From contig JAQVDB010000018.1 of the NCBI GenBank assembly GCA_028698525.1, positions 1 through 35,526 of the forward strand: DNA of 35,526 nt, read 5' to 3'. The stretch comes from Clostridia bacterium. GTDB taxonomy: Bacteria; Bacillota; Clostridia; JAQVDB01. Below, in pieces: positions 32,184 to 35,526 of this stretch. Each line of letters begins with the position of its first letter. Position 1 is the first letter of the stretch. The translations under genes were made by a program, and so were the position numbers. The notes under the pieces were generated by a model. The model had not been told where the DNA came from. It was given only the letters and a program-made list of their open reading frames with translations, and searched no databases.

Positions 32184-32876
32184 TCATCCTATTGATGCCA
32201 GCCGGAAAAAATAATTGGTATAAACCATTATTCCTAAAACTATCAAAAGTATTCCGCTTATAAACTTGATTGTATCCATATATCTATACATGCTCTTCAT
32301 TCTAGAAGATGCAGTACCTAATATAAAAGTTATTATAAAAAAGGGTATTGCCATCCCCATGGAATATATAAAAAGCAAAAATGCTCCTCTAACTACTGTT
32401 GCCTGATTCCCAGCCAGTATCAGGACTGATGATAATATAGGTCCTATACACGGGGTCCAACCAAAGCTAAATGCCATCCCTATCAACAACGACTTTGTAA
32501 CTTTAGGAGCAGTATTGCCTATGGAGGCATCAGCCCTTTTTTCGTAATTGAGAAACTTTATATTTATAATACCGGTCTGATGTATCCCTAATATGATGAT
32601 TACTATTGCCCCTATTTTCCTTATTATCTCATTGTGTCTAGTTAGAAAAGCACCTATCATCCCTGCAGTAGCCCCCATCAAAATAAAAATTACGGTAAAA
32701 CCTGCTATAAATGCTATAGAATTGATCAGCAAAGTATTTTTCCTTTTTGCACCTGATACCTCCATATTGCCTGCGAGATAAACTATATATACTGGTATCA
32801 AGGGAAGTACGCAAGGTGATAGAAATGATATTATCCCTTGTATAAACACAATTATGGCTGATATATCCGTATTCAT
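32184..32876 (-). CDS. ccdA: CcdA-like transmembrane thiol-disulfide transporter
   Basis: The 230-residue protein has six hydrophobic segments and the two transmembrane cysteines that define CcdA/DsbD-beta: Cys22 in FLSPCVLPLIPVY and Cys143 in FGWTPCIGPILSS. It carries reducing equivalents from cytoplasmic thioredoxin to extracytoplasmic acceptors, here most simply the TlpA-like lipoprotein encoded next. The start is unclear: ATG 32876 has AGGTG at six bases, TTG 32882 has GGAGG at six bases, and the frame begins at GTG 32885. A promoter was not identified. The thioredoxin-reductase-like flavoprotein at 7870 could supply upstream electrons. Confidence 0.88.
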   Translation of the reverse strand: MNTDISAIIVFIQGIISFLSPCVLPLIPVYIVYLAGNMEVSGAKRKNTLLINSIAFIAGFTVIFILMGATAGMIGAFLTRHNEIIRKIGAIVIIILGIHQTGIINIKFLNYEKRADASIGNTAPKVTKSLLIGMAFSFGWTPCIGPILSSVLILAGNQATVVRGAFLLFIYSMGMAIPFFIITFILGTASSRMKSMYRYMDTIKFISGILLIVLGIMVYTNYFFRLASIG

Positions 32877-32960
32877 ATGCAACACCTGCCTCCAATCTAT
32901 TTTATGCGTTATTCATTTAATATACCCCCGGGGACTATATATAAAACAAAAAAGTCAACA

Positions 32961-32991
32961 AAAAAACGAGGGTTCAATTATAATTCCCTCG
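32961..32991 (-). terminator. Terminator after the chemotaxis receptor gene
   Basis: CGAGGG (32967-32972) and CCCTCG (32986-32991) with AATT-containing interior, followed on the minus strand by six T. It follows the chemoreceptor stop by about 22 bp. Confidence 0.75.
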
Positions 32992-33012
32992 CCTTTTTAT
33001 CTTTTTAATATT

Positions 33013-34764
33013 TTATTCTACCTTAAATTTATCCACGATGTTCTGGAGCTCTGCAGCCATATCCGAAAGCACACTGGCCGAGGATACTATCTCCTGTAAT
33101 CCTGCAGTCTGTTCCTCTACTGCTGCGGATACTTCCTGACTTCCTGTAGAGAATTGTTTTGAAATAACGGCGATATTGCTCACAATCTCATCCACATCGT
33201 TCAATTGCTCTACCATCTGTTCTATCTCTTTGGATATCTCCTTTACTTCTGCATCTACATCCCCAAAGGTTGCATTTATCTCTTTAAATGAACCTGCAAC
33301 ATCTTCTGCTGCCTTTTCTCCTTCCTGTATCTCCTGTACGCCTTCCTGCATACTCGAGCTGACTCTCTTTGTATCCGACTGTATCTCTTTTACAAGATCG
33401 GATATCTTCTCGGCAGATTGTCTTGAACCTTCTGCAAGCTTTCTAACCTCTTGAGCCACCACTGCAAAACCTCTTCCATGTTCTCCGGCCCGAGCGGCCT
33501 CTATAGACGCATTTAGAGACAAAAGATTGGTTTGTTCAGCTATATTGCCTATTACATAAATGATTTCACCAATGTCCATAGACTTTTTATTCAGCTCTTC
33601 TAGAGCTTGTGCTGTAAAATCTATTTTCTCTTTTATAGTATTCATCTGTTCTATCAGTATCTTGGTCCTTTTATCTCCGCTATCGGCGGCTTTTAGTGCT
33701 TTCCCTGCTGAATCTGTTATCTCCTTGGATCTCTGCTCTATTTGGCCTGAACCTTTTACCATGTGGCTGATATTTTCTGCCGCATTGCCGGTCTTTTCCG
33801 ATTGTTCTACCGCACCACTGGCCATCTGTTGTACAGTAGTTGCTATCTGTTCACTTGCCTCGCTGCCCTGTTCAGCACTGGCAGTCAATTGCTGTGAAGA
33901 GGCGGCAACCTGAGAACTGCTATCTCTTATACTATTTATAAGATCTCTTAAATTGTCAGCCATCTTGTTAAATGATTGGGCAAGTACAGACAACTCATCA
34001 CCTGTTTTTACTTGTATATCTTCTGTGGTTAAATCTCCATCAGCTATCATTTCTGATGAGTTAGCTATTTTAGTCAACGCATCTGTGATGGATTTTGAAT
34101 AACGAATTCCGAACAAAATGCTGGCTATCGCAAATACAGGTATGAGTATTACAATGCAAATCCCCAACAAATTGCTCTTTTTATTGATATTCTGTCTAAT
34201 CTCTATGCCGTAATCCAATTCACTTGCTATATAGTTTCTAATATTGTCGTCTATAAATCCTGATACTTTTTTAACCTGATCCAGGTTTTCCACTGCGCCT
34301 GAAAAATTGTCATCATCTCTGAAATCCATGGCTTTTATCGTTCCATCTTTAAATCTCTTCATCAGATTGACAATACCTCTAGCCATTGTCTTGCTCTCTT
34401 TGTTTTGCACTAATGTGTTATCCCTAACCTTTTCTGCTATTGGGATAAGCTGGTCTATCCCTTTTTCTACATTGTTCCTGCCTTCTTCCGATGGTTGAAG
34501 TATATATTCCCGAGTATCTTTATATAATTGCTCAGCCTTCTCAGGCACTTCATTTGCTATAATGAGATTTTCCATAATATGGTCATAATCTTTTATAGCT
34601 CCCCTATAAAAAACATAGGTTATAATAGACAATGTTGTAATCAAGAGAGTGACTACCAGAAATGCAGCTGTTAGTTTGGCTTTTATCGAACCATTAGATT
34701 TTTTGGTTTTGCTCTTCAACTTTTCAAAACTAAAGTTGAACCTCCCTTTACCCAGTTTTACCAT
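33013..34764 (-). CDS. Methyl-accepting chemotaxis protein
   Basis: The 583-residue receptor has a cytoplasmic basic start, a membrane segment at ~30-50, a ~145-residue extracellular helical ligand domain of four-helix-bundle type, a second membrane segment at ~197-218, a HAMP domain ([20 protein letters not shown]) and the MA signalling coiled coil. The hairpin tip is [46 protein letters not shown], with its ends intact. Methylation-helix Gln/Glu pairs lie on both sides. No C-terminal CheR-binding pentapeptide is seen. AAGGAGG is 9 bases before the ATG. The ligand is unknown; no other chemotaxis genes are in the window, so it signals to a remote cluster. Confidence 0.94.
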   Translation of the reverse strand: MVKLGKGRFNFSFEKLKSKTKKSNGSIKAKLTAAFLVVTLLITTLSIITYVFYRGAIKDYDHIMENLIIANEVPEKAEQLYKDTREYILQPSEEGRNNVEKGIDQLIPIAEKVRDNTLVQNKESKTMARGIVNLMKRFKDGTIKAMDFRDDDNFSGAVENLDQVKKVSGFIDDNIRNYIASELDYGIEIRQNINKKSNLLGICIVILIPVFAIASILFGIRYSKSITDALTKIANSSEMIADGDLTTEDIQVKTGDELSVLAQSFNKMADNLRDLINSIRDSSSQVAASSQQLTASAEQGSEASEQIATTVQQMASGAVEQSEKTGNAAENISHMVKGSGQIEQRSKEITDSAGKALKAADSGDKRTKILIEQMNTIKEKIDFTAQALEELNKKSMDIGEIIYVIGNIAEQTNLLSLNASIEAARAGEHGRGFAVVAQEVRKLAEGSRQSAEKISDLVKEIQSDTKRVSSSMQEGVQEIQEGEKAAEDVAGSFKEINATFGDVDAEVKEISKEIEQMVEQLNDVDEIVSNIAVISKQFSTGSQEVSAAVEEQTAGLQEIVSSASVLSDMAAELQNIVDKFKVE

Positions 34765-34884
34765 ATAAAACGTCCTCCTTCTCTAAAAGCCTTCTCCTTT
34801 GTTCCCCCTTTATTTAAGTTCGACATATTTCCTGAATTCCCTTTTTTAACCTTATAAATTTTTACAAATTTTTTAAAGGTATAC

Positions 34885-34921
34885 AAAAACATAGTCCTCC
34901 CAAGTTGGGCGGACTATGTTT
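34885..34921 (-). terminator. Terminator after the amidase gene
   Basis: AAACATAGTCC (34887-34897) and GGACTATGTTT (34911-34921) form an 11-bp perfect stem, with CCCAA/TTGGG extending it inside, and T-rich DNA follows on the minus strand. It ends the amidase transcript. Confidence 0.85.
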
Positions 34922-34935
34922 CGAGGTGTTGATGA

Positions 34936-35526
34936 TTAGTCTATTAATATGCTCTTTATTTCATCTGCTAGTGCCTTGGCTGTCCTCCGCATAACTGCAT
35001 CATCGAGCAACAATTGCTCTTCTTTAGGATTGGTATGAAATCCACGTTCTATCAAGAATACATAAGGTACCTCGTATAAAGTTGAATCCTCTTCCAATCC
35101 TGCGTGATTTGCCGCTCTGTCTATCACTGTATAATAATCAAATCCTGGTCTTTCTGTACTTGGTCTGGTTTTAGCACCTCTAAAATTTATCCCCATTGCA
35201 CTAGCTACTACACGTCCTAGTCTATCTGCAACATTTTTGCCTACATCGGCGGTTCTATTGATGGAATGGAATACAGTCACTCCGCCTGCCACACTGGTTA
35301 TTTTAACATATTCCCCACTTACATACCTCTTTGCACCGATTTTATACCAACCATCCTCGATAGAGTATATGGATACGGGAGTGCCTCCAGATAATTTTCC
35401 TACTTCACTATAATTTGTTCCTGGACCGCTTCTTACTCTTAATGGCAAATTGCTATTAGTGGTTACTCCAGTAGGAGTAGCTGCATCGCTATGTATGGAT
35501 AAAAACATATCTGCTTTATTGTTTAT
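34936..35526 (-). CDS. N-acetylmuramoyl-L-alanine amidase (Amidase_3) with internal SH3-like domain, 5' end outside the window
   Basis: The frame is open to the window edge; the first visible residues are INNKADMFLSIHSDA, the second zinc-ligand segment of Amidase_3, so the catalytic start and first His/Glu lie outside. A bacterial SH3 domain (about visible residues 20-80; LPLRVRSGPGTNYSEVGKLSGG, VSIYSIEDGWYKIG, RYVSGEYVKI) then interrupts the catalytic fold. The fold resumes with GVTVFHSINRTADVGKNVAD and ends at the catalytic Glu segment VFLIERGFHTNPKEEQLLL. The frame is continuous, so this is an in-frame nested domain. The enzyme cleaves the amide between MurNAc and L-Ala in the wall; a prophage endolysin origin is possible. 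Confidence 0.85.
   Translation of the reverse strand: MNNKADMFLSIHSDAATPTGVTTNSNLPLRVRSGPGTNYSEVGKLSGGTPVSIYSIEDGWYKIGAKRYVSGEYVKITSVAGGVTVFHSINRTADVGKNVADRLGRVVASAMGINFRGAKTRPSTERPGFDYYTVIDRAANHAGLEEDSTLYEVPYVFLIERGFHTNPKEEQLLLDDAVMRRTAKALADEIKSILID

Noticed and set aside
34861-34877. TTTACA-N5-TTTAAA near the chemotaxis receptor gene as a third regulator site
   Set aside because: The second half-site departs from the pattern and it is on the strand opposite to the gene; not convincing.

Overview
The window looks like chromosomal DNA of an endospore-forming, low-GC Gram-positive bacterium, most likely an anaerobic member of the Clostridia. The evidence is a cotJA-cotJB-cotJC spore coat operon, spmA/spmB, an AbrB-type transition-state regulator, a T-box leader on metG, strong AGGAGG ribosome sites with frequent GTG/TTG starts, AT-rich intergenic DNA, and a ferredoxin next to a thioredoxin-reductase-like flavoprotein. 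No tRNA, rRNA, CRISPR array or transposase gene was seen. All functions are read from the sequence by eye; no database search was run.

Layout. (1) 1-1260: the end of a DUF4268-like gene and a zincin-like metalloprotein (HEFGH), on the plus strand, with two imperfect 17-bp repeats beside them. This block abuts the cut-off 3' end of a polysaccharide gene and looks like the edge of inserted DNA. (2) 1261-4897: exopolysaccharide genes, a Wzz/BY-kinase fusion and a WecA/TagO-like transferase fused to a heparinase II/III-like domain; the second has a probable frameshift in a T7 tract. (3) 4989-7745: sporulation surface genes, two unknown proteins and cotJABC (cotJA is only 52 codons). (4) 7870-11801: an NADPH-motif-less thioredoxin reductase homologue with a ferredoxin (probable ferredoxin-dependent type), a diguanylate cyclase and an unknown protein with a Gln/Glu-rich linker. 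(5) 12010-15171, plus strand: an OmpR-family two-component system followed by a lipoprotein and a secreted coiled-coil protein, with an 11-bp-phased Pho-box-like array between them. (6) 15382-17037: an ATP-type PEP carboxykinase-like enzyme. (7) 17056-19976: an HD-GYP membrane sensor and a YkuD L,D-transpeptidase. (8) 20022-20216: a small unit bounded by two terminators. (9) 20227-22472: pseudopilin-like genes with a beta-helix-type exported protein. (10) 22560-31556: a conserved housekeeping block (rsmA, yabE-like, coat-like gene, tatD, metG with T-box, spmB, spmA, abrB, rsmI, trmN6) resembling the Bacillus subtilis metS region, with spmAB inserted and rnmV missing. (11) 31579-35526: a TlpA/ResA-like lipoprotein and CcdA, a chemotaxis receptor, and a partial amidase with an SH3-like domain inside its catalytic domain.

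Themes. Spore formation (CotJ, SpmAB, AbrB, sigma-K-like promoters, possibly the CcdA/TlpA pair), envelope remodelling (YkuD, YabE-like, amidase, WecA-like, BY-kinase) and c-di-GMP turnover (GGDEF plus HD-GYP) dominate. The points most worth checking are the WecA-heparinase fusion with its T7 tract, the truncation next to the possible mobile-element edge, the TTTACA-N5-TTTACA arrays at two loci, the ferredoxin/reductase pair, the SH3-in-amidase architecture, and the short transcript or 33-residue peptide between two terminators.
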